The notes: a model not told the origin generated them from the sequence alone. DNA of 64,000 bases from Rothia nasisuis (GCF_928381405.1 NZ_CAKMSB010000007.1:1-64000); one strand, 5' to 3'; positions 1 through 10,300 are shown, counted from the first letter of the stretch. Translations and numbers: made by a program.

Positions 1-217
1 CCAGTTCGGTCTTGGCCTTATCGAGGGCGGTCTTGGTTTCGGGCCAGGTTGAGCCACGGAACTGCTGGGCTAGGGGGCCGTCCCAGTTGTTGGGGTCTGA
101 GAGTAGCTGGCCTTGGCTGTCAAGGGCGGAGATTTGTTCGGTTAGGCCGCCGTTGATGATTTCCTGGATGCGGGAGATAGCTGATTTGGCTTCCTCGGTG
201 GAAAGTACGCGTGACAT
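1..217 (-). CDS. WXG100-family protein, probable type VII secretion substrate (3' end outside window)
   Basis: The minus strand reads an open frame from an ATG at 217 to the left edge, giving the first 72 residues. They are helical, with a turn containing N-W-D-G near residue 49, that is the W-X-G motif, inside a stretch reading SDPNNWDGPLAQQFRG. WXG100 proteins are small helical hairpins exported by ESX/Ess type VII systems. A GAAAGG ribosome site lies about 7 bases before the ATG. The C-terminal half, including any secretion signal, is missing from the window. A FtsK/SpoIIIE ATPase of EssC type lies about 7 kb away, which supports a secretion role. Sequence family is seen directly; substrate status is inferred. 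Confidence 0.75.
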   Translation of the reverse strand, partial: MSRVLSTEEAKSAISRIQEIINGGLTEQISALDSQGQLLSDPNNWDGPLAQQFRGSTWPETKTALDKAKTEL

Positions 218-658
218 AGAATTGAACCTTTCGAGAAACAATATTTAGAGGTGCAGGGCAAGCACACACGGGCGCTCCACTCATGCAGAGAGCCACCTTG
301 GCCCTACACAAGAGGATACTGAACATCACCCGTGCTTGTCAGGAGGCAAATGTACCCATTTTATCCAGCAATCACGCAACACTTTCTAGAGAAATCAAAT
401 AATTGTTGTGACTAGTGTAAACAGTGATTTTTTTCTGTGGTCACTTAAAAATTTCAGCTATTTTAAAGATGGCTTCATGTTTCTACCCAGTGAGATTCAC
501 GCCGCAAATACCACCGGGCATAGCCAGTCACAGAAGCTTATTCAAAAATACTCAGGCAACCCTGGTTCGCAACGAAGCCGTTGGATTCCATCGAGCCCAG
601 CCCGGGGAGCGGTGATCACGGGACTTTTGAACAAGCCTCGCAGTGGGTGCAACCAGCC
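218..658. other. Intergenic region, AT-rich, with promoter area of the WXG100 gene
   Basis: No gene is supported here. The part between about 360 and 520 is clearly more AT-rich than its surroundings and probably carries the promoter of the minus-strand WXG100 gene, although I cannot pick convincing -35/-10 boxes. The part next to the kinase gene holds a copy of the dispersed palindromic repeat (534-639). A short plus-strand frame at 408-662 has no ribosome site and its tail reads through the repeat, so I do not call it. Confidence 0.6.
534..639. repeat. Dispersed palindromic repeat, copy A
   Basis: The element begins with AAGCTTATTCAAAA and ends with CTTTTGAACAAGCCTC, an imperfect terminal inverted repeat, and has a GC-rich interior containing GAAGCCG and CCATCGAGC. 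Copies of the same layout lie at 25621-25745, 27865-27961 and 35676-35777. All lie between genes at the 3' ends of transcription units. It resembles a MITE- or REP-like element that can also act as a terminator. Confidence 0.6.
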
Positions 659-2605
659 CTAATCTCTGGTAGTGATGACGAAGTTCTCGCTTCTCAAATC
701 GGTAAAATTACCCACCTGGGCATTCACCGTGCATCGGTCTGATACAGACAGCGCCGTCACCTTCAACCCACTTGAGTCAACCATTAGGTGGCCCGCGCAG
801 CCGTCCGAAAACCTCACGGGGTTCTCATCACCCGCTACAGCCTGAAGCATCCCCGAGGGCCTACCTGTACTCTCAGAAGAAAACAGGGGATTCAAGGCGT
901 CCTCACCACTTGGCCATACCGGAAGAAGCGTAATCGGCACGGCGGTTTGGCTCACCGTACGCTCGGGCACCTTCACCGCAATATCCGTCAGCCGCTGGGC
1001 AGGGTAGGCCACGCTGCTGTAATCCTCAGACATCACAGCCTCCTGGGTCTGCGACGATACCTGATCGAGCCATTTCTCTAGTTGCTGCTCGTCGGCCACT
1101 TCTGCCGCAATAGTAGTGGTCACCGCGAACTCCTGGTTAGACTTAACCTCCACTCCCTGTAACCTCCAACCGCACTCAACATTCATGTCGGTCACCGAAG
1201 GCTGGTTACGCTCAGCATCAACCCGCTCCCAGGTCGCATTAGGGCAGGTGGAACCTTCTGACGTTGCCGGGATTACCTCCAACAAATCACCGGAGAGCGG
1301 GGCCTTCTGGGCACTGTAAGTAACCGTCAGATCAATGGTCGATGACCTGGGGTCATAGGTAGCCTCACGGCGAACGGACAGACCCGTGGGCAAAGGAGCC
1401 TCCTGCTTACCCGCCACAGTGAACGGATCCTTGGGTGCGGAGCTAGAAGTCACCGCCCAGTAGATAGCCCAGCCAGTGCCGAGCAGTAACACAAAACCCA
1501 AAATGCCCAACCATAAAGCCTTAGACTTCTTTTTATCTGAGGACTCTTCACCGCGGTCTGCGGCACTCTCGCCCCAATCTTCGTCGCCGAGTGCTTTGCG
1601 TGGCTTCAGAACGGTGGCCCCTACAGACTGGCCCAGAGCAGGTGCTGGGTCCTCCATCACCTGAGGTTCCGCATCTGCCGTCTCAACATTGAGACCGCGA
1701 ACCACAGTCTGCGCCCGTGCGGATTCAGTAAAATGCTCAGGCTCCTGAGCCAGCGGTAAAGCGCCCAGTGAACCGTAACGGTCAGCAAGAGACCGCAAAC
1801 GGGCAGCGGCGTCCAGTGGGTGAGGGCGTCGCTCCGGGTTTTTATCCAACAGGGCCAAAACGCCATCCATCATCGGCTGAGGGAGATCAAGCAGAGGAAC
1901 CTCTGACGTGACGTGCCGATAGGCAATCGTGAAGTCAGTACCCTCTCCTGCGAAGGGAGTACGCCCAGCCAGCAACTCGTACAGCAAGATGCCCGCAGAG
2001 TACACATCTCCTGCCGGGCCGCTCGTACCGTTTTTTACCAGCTCAGGCGGCAGGTAGTGAGGTGTTCCAACAATGCCCGTGGTCCTGGCATGATCGGCAG
2101 TAATGATAGAAGAAATACCAAAATCGGTCACCCTGAGCATTGCCTCATCGGGTGCAGATGTTTTCTCAGTAAAAAGAATATTATCTGGCTTAATATCTCG
2201 GTGAATAACGTTTTGCCCGTGTGCGTAGGCAAGGGTTTCGAGAATGACCGCTGTCAATCTCAAAGCCAGTGACGGTTGCAAGGTGCCCTGCTGATTCAAA
2301 ATATTGCGGAGTGAGCCGCCTCCGAAATAGTCCATCACCAGAGCCAGGGTGCTGCCTTCAACCACCAGGTCATGGATTCGCACAATGTGGTTATGTTGCA
2401 ACCCCATCAGCACAGAACGCTCACGAACAAAATGCTCAACAATGGCGGAATCTTGCGCCAGATGAGGGTGAAGAATCTTGGCGACTAGAGGCTCAGATTT
2501 TTTTGAGTGCTCTAAAGTCCAGACCTGACCTGAGGCGCCCTTCCCCGCTAGGTCAACCAAAACATACGACGCGCCTAACGGCATTCCCGCCGCAGCTTCA
2601 GCCAT
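659..2605 (-). CDS. Transmembrane serine/threonine protein kinase
   Basis: The 648-residue protein has a complete Hanks-type kinase domain at about residues 12-280: glycine loop GKGASGQV (21-28), lysine K43 in VAKIL, catalytic HRD (135-137), DFG (161-163) and a PPE after the activation loop (186-188). A low-complexity acidic linker leads to one membrane span at about 363-386. The outside part (387-648) has no PASTA repeats; it is beta-rich with four cysteines that could form two disulfides. A GAGGAG ribosome site precedes the ATG. The gene is divergent from the lipoprotein gene and lies upstream of the WXG100 gene on the same strand. All catalytic residues are present, so it should be an active kinase. 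Its topology (kinase fold inside, one span, outside domain) parallels EssB/YukC of type VII systems, which carry a pseudokinase; that parallel is my inference. Confidence 0.9.
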   Translation of the reverse strand: MAEAAAGMPLGASYVLVDLAGKGASGQVWTLEHSKKSEPLVAKILHPHLAQDSAIVEHFVRERSVLMGLQHNHIVRIHDLVVEGSTLALVMDYFGGGSLRNILNQQGTLQPSLALRLTAVILETLAYAHGQNVIHRDIKPDNILFTEKTSAPDEAMLRVTDFGISSIITADHARTTGIVGTPHYLPPELVKNGTSGPAGDVYSAGILLYELLAGRTPFAGEGTDFTIAYRHVTSEVPLLDLPQPMMDGVLALLDKNPERRPHPLDAAARLRSLADRYGSLGALPLAQEPEHFTESARAQTVVRGLNVETADAEPQVMEDPAPALGQSVGATVLKPRKALGDEDWGESAADRGEESSDKKKSKALWLGILGFVLLLGTGWAIYWAVTSSSAPKDPFTVAGKQEAPLPTGLSVRREATYDPRSSTIDLTVTYSAQKAPLSGDLLEVIPATSEGSTCPNATWERVDAERNQPSVTDMNVECGWRLQGVEVKSNQEFAVTTTIAAEVADEQQLEKWLDQVSSQTQEAVMSEDYSSVAYPAQRLTDIAVKVPERTVSQTAVPITLLPVWPSGEDALNPLFSSESTGRPSGMLQAVAGDENPVRFSDGCAGHLMVDSSGLKVTALSVSDRCTVNAQVGNFTDLRSENFVITTRD

Positions 2606-2944
2606 GTTTGCTCCTCGCCCACAATAGAAAATTCTCCCAACATTCTAGTGGAGGTTTTTAGGTTTATAGAGTTCCACAACAGCGCAAACCGTAGCTCAGG
2701 CGTAGGTAAAAACTTATTTCACAGCCCCACCAGAAAAGGCGCGACAGAGGTGTAAAGAGGCAGATATGAACGCGGTTCCCGATCCATCAAAGCCCCGTGA
2801 ATGGCCTTGTGAAAAGGTTTAATCAGAGAAGGAGGGCAGGTGCGTCATTACTGCGCGCGGCAACGGTGAGAACCTTTGAATAAGCCCCACTCTGAGCTAG
2901 TATTTAGTCTTAGTTCCACATACTACACCTGAGGCGAGATTATT
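2606..2944. promoter_or_regulatory. Divergent intergenic region between kinase and lipoprotein genes
   Basis: This 339-base gap must hold promoters for the minus-strand kinase and the plus-strand secretion-related genes. Before the lipoprotein ATG lie TAGTCT and CATACT boxes at about 2905-2930 and a GAGGCGAG ribosome site. The block CCTTTGAATAAGCC (2873-2886) matches one end of the dispersed palindromic repeat and is an exact inverted match to 7229-7242. No gene is seen. Confidence 0.5.
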
Positions 2945-5944
2945 ATGCCCCTACGCACCGTTGCCCCCTCACGTCGGCGAGTCTTCGCTCCGCATAAGGC
3001 TGTATCAGCGCTCTTTCTAAGTGCGGCCCTTGTTTTCTCTGCCTGCACCGCTCAAGACACAAACTCGGTTGAGGCGTCCAACGTCCTACAAAATGTCAGC
3101 GTCGACCTCACGTCATCAGCAGAAGTATCAAAGATCAGCTCCACTGTGGTCTCCTTCGACTCAGCTAGCGGTGCATCATCCAGCGAAGAGAACACCTACT
3201 CTCTGCGTGACGCAGTCAACGAGCTCCCAGTGCGCGTCACCACCCGCTACACCACAGACTCCTCATCAGGTAACGATTTAAGGGATCTCGAAGGCTACAG
3301 CGGAGATGTGAGTATTGACATCACCGTAGAAAATCTCACGGTTCAGCCACAGACCCTCACCTACGACGTCGCAGGCACCCAGAAGAGTAAAAGCGTCCTG
3401 GTCGGTGCCCCCCTCTCTGTTGCCGCATCCACAACACTGACCGGCATTAAGCCTCAGAACATTATTTCTGAAGCAACCGTAGGGGGCGGCTCAACCAACG
3501 GAATAGTCAGCACCAATAGCGATGGTGACTCCGTTCTGCAATGGGGCAAGATCCTGGCAGGGCCCGGGAACAGCTCCACCGCCACCTTTACAGTCAACCT
3601 TAAGGCAGAGGACCTCGCTGTACCTGAATTTGCTATTGCGGTGCACCCGGGGCTATCCAACGACCTCACCGCTTCAGGGGCTGTCACCTCATCCTTCAGC
3701 AACGACCAGAATTCCACGATGCAGCTCATGCAACAGACCGTTGACGTGGTCACCGAAGCCAATGAGGCGCTGGCAGATGCGGCATCTACCGTCGCAGACG
3801 TGCGGCAAAACCTCAATTCGACCTCAGAGTCGCTCAAGTCCTCCACCATCCAAGAGCTCCAGCAGAGCTCAGGGCAACTCACCGGCCAGCTCCAAGACCT
3901 GCAAGAAAAGCTAGCCAACTTACGTACCAACCTTGACGAAAGCGCCCAGGGGTCGCAAGAAGAGCTCATCGCCCAAATGCAGCAAACAGTTGATTCCCTA
4001 GAGAACTTCCTCGGGCGCCAGGGGGAAGAAGTGCCTGCCCCCGTCATCGACTCCCAAACCTGTAACTTCAACGTCGCCCAGCCTGCCAACGGCTCAACCG
4101 TGTACTCCAATATGGTTCAGCTTTCCAGCGTTTTCAGTGCCTACAGCGAGGCAAATATCGACTGCCGTGACCAAGTTCTCACCGTCATCAACACCATGCT
4201 TGGCCCCGATAACCCCACAGCAGAAACCTGCCAGGGAGACACTGCGGGGTCGTCCTCCTGCTCTATCTTCGCCTCCAAAGCTATCTTGGATTCCAATCTG
4301 GTGATGTATACCCAGGAGACCCAGAAGCAGCTTGAAGACCTTGCACCCGGAACTCTCTCTCAGGTTAAAAGCGATTACGAAGCAGCAAACGCCGCGCTAG
4401 AAACCCTGCAAAAGCACGTTGAGGCGCTCCCTGCAACCAATCCAGCTGAGCCCTCACCCTCCTCGACAACACCTTCGGCAACGCCGACTGCCTCTCCCGC
4501 CCCCTCTACAAGCGCAAGGCCTCAGCCCCTACCCACTGAAGCTATCGCTCAAAATCTCGACGATATTGATCAGAACGTTCAGTCTTCACAAGAAAACCTG
4601 GCCGCATTAGAGAGCCTGTTCAACGACATTCACGCCACAGCAAAAAAGGCTATCGCTGAGGTGAACGGCTCCGGGTCAATGCTCCAGCAAAATCAAGAAC
4701 TCGCTGATCAGCTGTGTGCCCTAGCAGACGGCACCAATCCTCAGTCAGGTAAAATTTCTGCCAGCGAGGCTGACAGGCTCCGTAGCTACCTTACCGACAC
4801 CCCCTGCCCCGTAGCGGCTGAAGCCCCTGACGCAGCCACCGCCTCTCCCTCTTCAAGCCCCTCACCCACAGCAGTTAACCGGATCGGTGGCGGAGCAAAC
4901 GTTGTAGCCGCCCCTGAGGGCTATTCAGCTCCTATGGATCAGCGCCTCAACAATCAGGTTGCCCTCTGGAACGAGGTGTTGAACGCAAGCGATACCGCTT
5001 CTCAGGACTCTGAGACCGCTCAAAAAATCGCTGACCTCAAAGCCGCTAACAGCGACGTTTTGACTAAGACAAGCGATATGCGAGAGATTCTGGGCCAGGA
5101 ACAAGAACAAGCTGAGGAGGCTACTCCCTCCGCTTCTGCCACGGGTTCCCCGCGTCCCAGTCTCCCAGCTCCTTCAGCGACGGCCGCAAGTGGCGAAGTA
5201 GAAGCGGTTAAAGAGGCCCTGCCGGAGCTCACCACCTCCTTTGAATCCCTCAATACCAGCCTTAACGCCCTAGAAGCACAGCAGGTTGCCCTGGACGAGG
5301 CCCTCCAAAAGATTATCGACACCCTCCCCGCAGAAAACGCGGATGAAATCAACAGCATCCTCGACACCCAGGTACGCAATATCAGTAATCAGCGTTCCTC
5401 CAGCGAGCAGGCTATCACCGATCTTTTTGCGCAGCAGGTCAGCAACCTCACCGGTGCAGCCGATACCCTGTCTTACGGGGCCGACGCCCTGGTTCAGGAG
5501 CAGGGTGCCCAGCTCAATGAAGCTGCCCAGCGTCAGGCCGAGCAGGCGAGCGCACGCACGCAGTCAGCGCTTGAACGCATCCAGGCTAGCCACGACACAG
5601 CAACACAGGATGTTACGAGCGCATCAACTATTCTCACCGGCGAACTTGAGAAGATTATGCTCGATATCGGTGACACTTCTGTCACCGGTTCAGGCCTCCT
5701 CGGTTCACTCCAGAATAATGCTGGCAATGCGGGCAACGCCGACTATCAGCTTTCTCTCGCCACTCAGAACGCAGAAAAATACGCTGTGATGAGGGAAGAA
5801 GATATGGGTGCCATCCGCTTGAAGCAGGCTCAGTACAGCGCCTCACTTCAGAAGCTCTCATCCATGCCTGCCTTCAAGCTCTCTGCCCCCTCGGGTTCCA
5901 CCGTCAAAACTATCTACACCTTCACCATCGGAGCTGAGGAATAA
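2945..5944 (+). CDS. Large coiled-coil lipoprotein of a type VII-like locus
   Basis: The 999-residue product starts with a basic stretch, a hydrophobic segment and FSAC, so Cys34 is a probable lipidation site. Residues about 40-260 look beta-rich, like an immunoglobulin-type domain. After that come long Gln/Glu/Leu-rich stretches typical of coiled coils, broken by Pro/Ser/Thr-rich linkers rich in PSPS and PSAT repeats near residues 495-530, 635-645 and 720-740. No C-terminal membrane spans are present. I do not recognise a named family. Length, elongated coiled-coil make-up and position beside an EssC-like ATPase recall the outside domain of EsaA/YueB, but that protein is anchored by several membrane helices. 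The next gene starts 5 bases downstream and its ribosome site lies inside this gene, so the two are coupled. Confidence 0.75.
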   Translation: MPLRTVAPSRRRVFAPHKAVSALFLSAALVFSACTAQDTNSVEASNVLQNVSVDLTSSAEVSKISSTVVSFDSASGASSSEENTYSLRDAVNELPVRVTTRYTTDSSSGNDLRDLEGYSGDVSIDITVENLTVQPQTLTYDVAGTQKSKSVLVGAPLSVAASTTLTGIKPQNIISEATVGGGSTNGIVSTNSDGDSVLQWGKILAGPGNSSTATFTVNLKAEDLAVPEFAIAVHPGLSNDLTASGAVTSSFSNDQNSTMQLMQQTVDVVTEANEALADAASTVADVRQNLNSTSESLKSSTIQELQQSSGQLTGQLQDLQEKLANLRTNLDESAQGSQEELIAQMQQTVDSLENFLGRQGEEVPAPVIDSQTCNFNVAQPANGSTVYSNMVQLSSVFSAYSEANIDCRDQVLTVINTMLGPDNPTAETCQGDTAGSSSCSIFASKAILDSNLVMYTQETQKQLEDLAPGTLSQVKSDYEAANAALETLQKHVEALPATNPAEPSPSSTTPSATPTASPAPSTSARPQPLPTEAIAQNLDDIDQNVQSSQENLAALESLFNDIHATAKKAIAEVNGSGSMLQQNQELADQLCALADGTNPQSGKISASEADRLRSYLTDTPCPVAAEAPDAATASPSSSPSPTAVNRIGGGANVVAAPEGYSAPMDQRLNNQVALWNEVLNASDTASQDSETAQKIADLKAANSDVLTKTSDMREILGQEQEQAEEATPSASATGSPRPSLPAPSATAASGEVEAVKEALPELTTSFESLNTSLNALEAQQVALDEALQKIIDTLPAENADEINSILDTQVRNISNQRSSSEQAITDLFAQQVSNLTGAADTLSYGADALVQEQGAQLNEAAQRQAEQASARTQSALERIQASHDTATQDVTSASTILTGELEKIMLDIGDTSVTGSGLLGSLQNNAGNAGNADYQLSLATQNAEKYAVMREEDMGAIRLKQAQYSASLQKLSSMPAFKLSAPSGSTVKTIYTFTIGAEE

Positions 5945-5949
5945 AGAGC

Positions 5950-7215
5950 GTGAAAGAAAAAATCACCAACATTGGTATTCCCCTCGCTCTGCTCCTGCTC
6001 GTTCTTGCTCTGGTTACAACGGCGCTGATTAAACACAATTCGCAGGTTAAGGACGACGCGGTAGCGGTCACCGTGCCCGTTGAACTCAATGCATCAGAGA
6101 CGGCCCGTAATACCTCCATAGGTCTTATCGTTACTGTAGGCAACGAGAACGCTGAAGGCTCGGAATGGAACCAGGCAGCGTCTGGGGCCAAGGTCGCTGT
6201 TGAGCGTTTTAATCGTTCTGGTGCGAATATCACCCTTGTCACCGAGGACGACCGGGGGACGGCTGAAGGTGCCGTCCGCGCGGTCGAGTCTCTGGCAGGT
6301 CAGAACGTATCTGGAATTGTGTTTGCTTCACGCGGAGAGCATACGCAGCAGGCTTTACAGGCTGCTCAGGAACACGGGATTCCGGTTATCATGCCCTACG
6401 AAGAAAGTGGCTACGGTGCCTGGTCGCTGAGGCCCCTCAACGACGCCATGCGCGAAGTGCTGGAACAGCACAACGCGAGCTCTACTCGGGTGGTGAGGAT
6501 TGACCAGGAAGATTTCTCAGGCGTGGCTGTACCCGCTGAAGAGACCCTCACAGTGAACGCCTCAACCGATTTAGGCCAGCTTGCCCGCGAAGTCACTGAC
6601 GCCACAGCAGAGCAGGGAGACTCGGCCACTGTGGTCATCAATGCATCTTCCTACATGCAGGCACGCCTTGTCAAAGCTTTGCAAGAGTCGGGCACCAGGG
6701 CGAAAATTGTGCTGGGCTACGAGGCGACAAGCCCTACCTTCAGCGAAGCTTTTATGCAGGATAACGACTCAACGGTTATTAACGCCCTCAGCATGGGTTT
6801 CAATACCAGCGACGCTGTAGCTCTGCAAGCGGACGGTCAGGGGCGCTCTATGTCGGCTTTTCTGCAGATGGTCAGGATTCTCAATGAGACCCCCACTGCC
6901 ACAAACGCTCTCGGTGACCAAAAGTTCAGCGACGTTGCCCACGCCGCTGATTCTAGAAGTCATGACGCGGTGGTCGCGCTCGTCCGCGCAACCGAGAGAG
7001 CGAGCTCAGCTGCTCCGGAGGACGTCAGGGAGTCCCTGGCCACCCTTGATTTATCTGCGTCAGACGGAGTGACTGGCCCTAACCTCGATTTTTCCTCGAC
7101 CTATGCGGTGGCCGCATCGCCCATCATGCTATCTCCCACAGTGGGTGATGTAGAAATCCGTAACCCTTCTGCACCTGACTACCAACACATCATCTGGTTC
7201 AACAACGGTGATTAG
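5950..7215 (+). CDS. Membrane-anchored periplasmic-binding-protein-like receptor
   Basis: The 421-residue protein has an N-terminal membrane anchor at about residues 7-27 without a lipobox or clear cleavage site, followed by an outside region that reads like the type 1 periplasmic binding fold of the Leu/Ile/Val family (Peripla_BP_6-like): SIGLIVTVGNENAEGSEWNQ, then VSGIVFASRGEHTQQ and GIPVIMPYE. The start is GTG at 5950, using GAGGAA inside the end of the lipoprotein gene. No permease or ATPase of an amino-acid importer is nearby; the partners are a secretion-type ATPase and a lipoprotein. I infer a sensory or scaffold role outside the membrane rather than solute uptake. Ligand unknown. Confidence 0.7.
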   Translation: MKEKITNIGIPLALLLLVLALVTTALIKHNSQVKDDAVAVTVPVELNASETARNTSIGLIVTVGNENAEGSEWNQAASGAKVAVERFNRSGANITLVTEDDRGTAEGAVRAVESLAGQNVSGIVFASRGEHTQQALQAAQEHGIPVIMPYEESGYGAWSLRPLNDAMREVLEQHNASSTRVVRIDQEDFSGVAVPAEETLTVNASTDLGQLAREVTDATAEQGDSATVVINASSYMQARLVKALQESGTRAKIVLGYEATSPTFSEAFMQDNDSTVINALSMGFNTSDAVALQADGQGRSMSAFLQMVRILNETPTATNALGDQKFSDVAHAADSRSHDAVVALVRATERASSAAPEDVRESLATLDLSASDGVTGPNLDFSSTYAVAASPIMLSPTVGDVEIRNPSAPDYQHIIWFNNGD

Positions 7216-7228
7216 AATTCTAGGGAGA

Positions 7229-7242
7229 GGCTTATTCAAAGG
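7229..7242. repeat. Half-copy of palindromic repeat; 14-bp inverted match to 2873-2886
   Basis: GGCTTATTCAAAGG here is the exact reverse complement of bases 2873-2886. Both equal the terminal sequence of the ~100-bp palindromic repeats elsewhere in the window, but no GC-rich body is attached. Together they bracket the lipoprotein and receptor genes. Confidence 0.6.
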
Positions 7243-7301
7243 CCACTAAGTACCCCGTCTACCTGCTAACACTGATAGCACCAACCTCAAAGGCCCCCCA
7301 C

Positions 7302-10300
7302 ATGCGTGTTCTTATCAGCATCGACTCTCTTCACCGATCAGTGGAAATTGACAGTTGGAGAGGAAACACCACGCTCGGTGAACTTATTGAGGCTGTGGGG
7401 GGCCCCGTTTTAGGCGAGTCAGATCAGCTTTTTATCGACTCGCTGAGCGTTTCACCTCACGATGCCCTGGAGCAGGCGCCGCTTCTAGAAGGCTCCCGTA
7501 TTTCGAGGGCTCCCCTGGTCGAAGCGGCTACCTTGTCAGGCTGGGTTGTCAGCGTCAGCGGGGGAACTCATACCGGCACAATCAAAGCTGTGACCCGTAC
7601 CCGGCCCATGGTCTTTGGTCGTTCGGATCATGCTGATCTGACTCTCTCCACAGAGAGCGCCTCGTGGGAGCATTTCACGGCCTCTCTCACTGACGACGAA
7701 GAACTTTTGATTGAAGACAAAGGCTCCACCAACGGCACCTACGTTAATGGCAACAGGGTGCAATCCGATGAACCGGTCACTCTTACCCAGCCCTCAGAGG
7801 TACAGGCCGGTGGCGTCACTCTGTTCTTCCAGCCCCAGCTACACGAGTTCTCCGCCCCAGCCCCCGGGGCCCTACACAATCTAACACCGGCCAGAACAGC
7901 CCCCTTTAACCGCCCACCGCGCCCTGCCCTTCCGGAGCTACCGGAGCGCGTCACCCCACCCAGGCGCGAGACCGTTACAGAGAACTCCCGCTTTAACATT
8001 GCGATTGTAATTGCCCCTATTCTGATGGCCACCGCCATGGTCATCATGCTAGGTAGTATGAGGTTCGCTGTCTTTGCTCTGCTGAGCCCCCTCGTGATGG
8101 TGGGTACCTGGTTTGAAGGGAAGCACCGCTACAAGAAACAGTTAGCGGCCGAAGAAGAACGCTTTGCCGGGGCGCTAGAAGATTTTAAAAAGACGCTTGA
8201 AGCTACCGCAGATACCGAGCGTGCCCGCCGCCAGGAGCTCACACCCGATAACGCTTCAATCATTCGCCGTAGCGCAGTGCCCACCACCCAGTTGTGGCAG
8301 CGCCGGGCAGACGCGGCTGACTTTCTGCTGACCCGTGTGGGGACGGGCAACAAAGACTGGCGCCCTGAACTTGACTCACGCGCCCACCCCGATCTCGAAG
8401 ACGAGGTCAAAGAAGTCTACAACTCATTTCAGCTCAAGGGTGCACCGCTGATGGCTAACCTCAACAGCGGCGGTGTGGTGGGAATCGTCGGCCAACGAGA
8501 GGGAAGTCTTGCCCTGGCCCGCAGCCTGGCCCTACAGCTGGCTACCCATGTTGGCCCTGCAGACGTGACCCTCAGCTTTTTTTGTGACGAAGGCAAAGAA
8601 TATGACTGGGCTTGGGCTTCTTGGCTTCCGCATACCCGGCAGGCAGGTAACGCGCAGGGCGGACGCTGGATGGCAGCCGGGCGGCAGTCAAGCACCGAGA
8701 TGCTGCGGGGACTACAGCAGAACATCGATCATTTCATCACTCCGGCCCTGGTGCTGATTCTCGATTCTGAAGTGCTGACCGAGGGCCGTGACGCACCCGC
8801 CCGTGACCTTCTCGGATACGGGCGGGAGGCCCCGCGCCAACGGCTGGGGCTAGGTGCCCAGAAACCAGACCGGACTGTCTCAGGCATCGTCATCGCCAGC
8901 TCTGAGGAGCAGCTACCGGCTTCGTGTACCAGTATTGTGCGTGTGCGTGCCGATGCCGAAGCAGATCTCTTTGAGCCCGAAGAGCGCGCACTCACCGAAG
9001 ATATCGTCATTGCGGGCCTTGACCTTGAAGAGGCTGAGCTAGCTGCGCGGAGGCTTGCCCATTTTGACGACCCCGAACTCGTTATCCCGGGTGCGGCCCT
9101 CCCCCGCCTCGTCCGTGCCCCAGAACTGTTCGATCTGGCACCGGCGACGTCTGACAAAGTACAGAAACTGTGGCGGGAGCAAACAGGCGTCTCTGCACCT
9201 ATCGGTATTGGTGATGACGGGCAGGTAGTGCTAGATATCGTGCGCGATGGCCCCCATGGCCTTGTTGGCGGTACAACGGGCTCAGGCAAGAGCGAATTTT
9301 TGCGCACCTTCGTGGCCGGTCTAGCTGCCCGAAACTCACCCGAGGACCTTAATTTCATTCTGATCGACTTTAAGGGTGGTGCAGCCTTTAAGGCTTGTGA
9401 GCGTTTGCCCCATACCATCGGCACCATCAGTAACCTCGATGAACAGCTGGCAGACCGTGCGCTACGCGCGCTCGACGCCGAGATGCACCGCCGGCAGGTT
9501 CTGTTCTCTGAAGCCGGTGAGGGCGTTGATAACATCAAAGATTATATGGCGACCAACCCACCCGAGCCGATGCCCCGCATCCTGCTGGTCATTGATGAGT
9601 TTGCTATGCTCGCCAAGGACTTTCCCGATGTTCTTCAGTCACTCGTTAACGTAGCTGCGGTAGGCCGAACCCTGGGAGTGCACATGATACTCGCGACCCA
9701 GCGCCCGGCAGGCGTGGTTAACGACGACATTCTCGCTAACACCAACCTGCGGGTGGCTCTGCGAGTGCAGAGTAAAGAGGACTCAGCGAACGTTATCGGG
9801 GTTCCTGACGCTTCAGCAATTGAGCGCACCCAGATGGGGCGTGCCTATGTTAAACTCGGGCAAGAAGATATCTCCGCTGTTCAGACCGCGCTTGTGACCG
9901 GCCAGACTCCGCTTGAGGGAGCCGCTCAGCTAGAACTGCGCGAGTCGAGTATCTTTGGTGTTCCGCTCAAGCCTCTGACGGATCGGCCCAAAATCGTTTC
10001 AGATGAGAACGATCTGGATTTGCTCATTGACGCAATTTGCGACGCCCATGACGAGCTGGGCATCAAGGAACCGCGCCAGGTATGGCCCGAGGCTCTAGGG
10101 GAAAGAGTGGCGCTAGAGGGTTTCTCAGAGCCCATCACAACGGGTCTTGGGAAGGTGCAGCAACCCGTGGGCTCCTTTCACGAACAGCAGCTCAATGTTG
10201 CCCTTGCTGATCAGCCCCATCTGCAGAGGCAGATACCGGCCGGGTGGAGCCTTTCTCAAGGCAACCTACTCCTCATCGGTATTCCCGGTAGTGGCACGAC

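Noticed and set aside
408-662. Plus-strand ORF of 84 codons between the WXG100 and kinase genes
   Set aside because: No ribosome site, unusual composition, and its second half is the palindromic repeat copy A.
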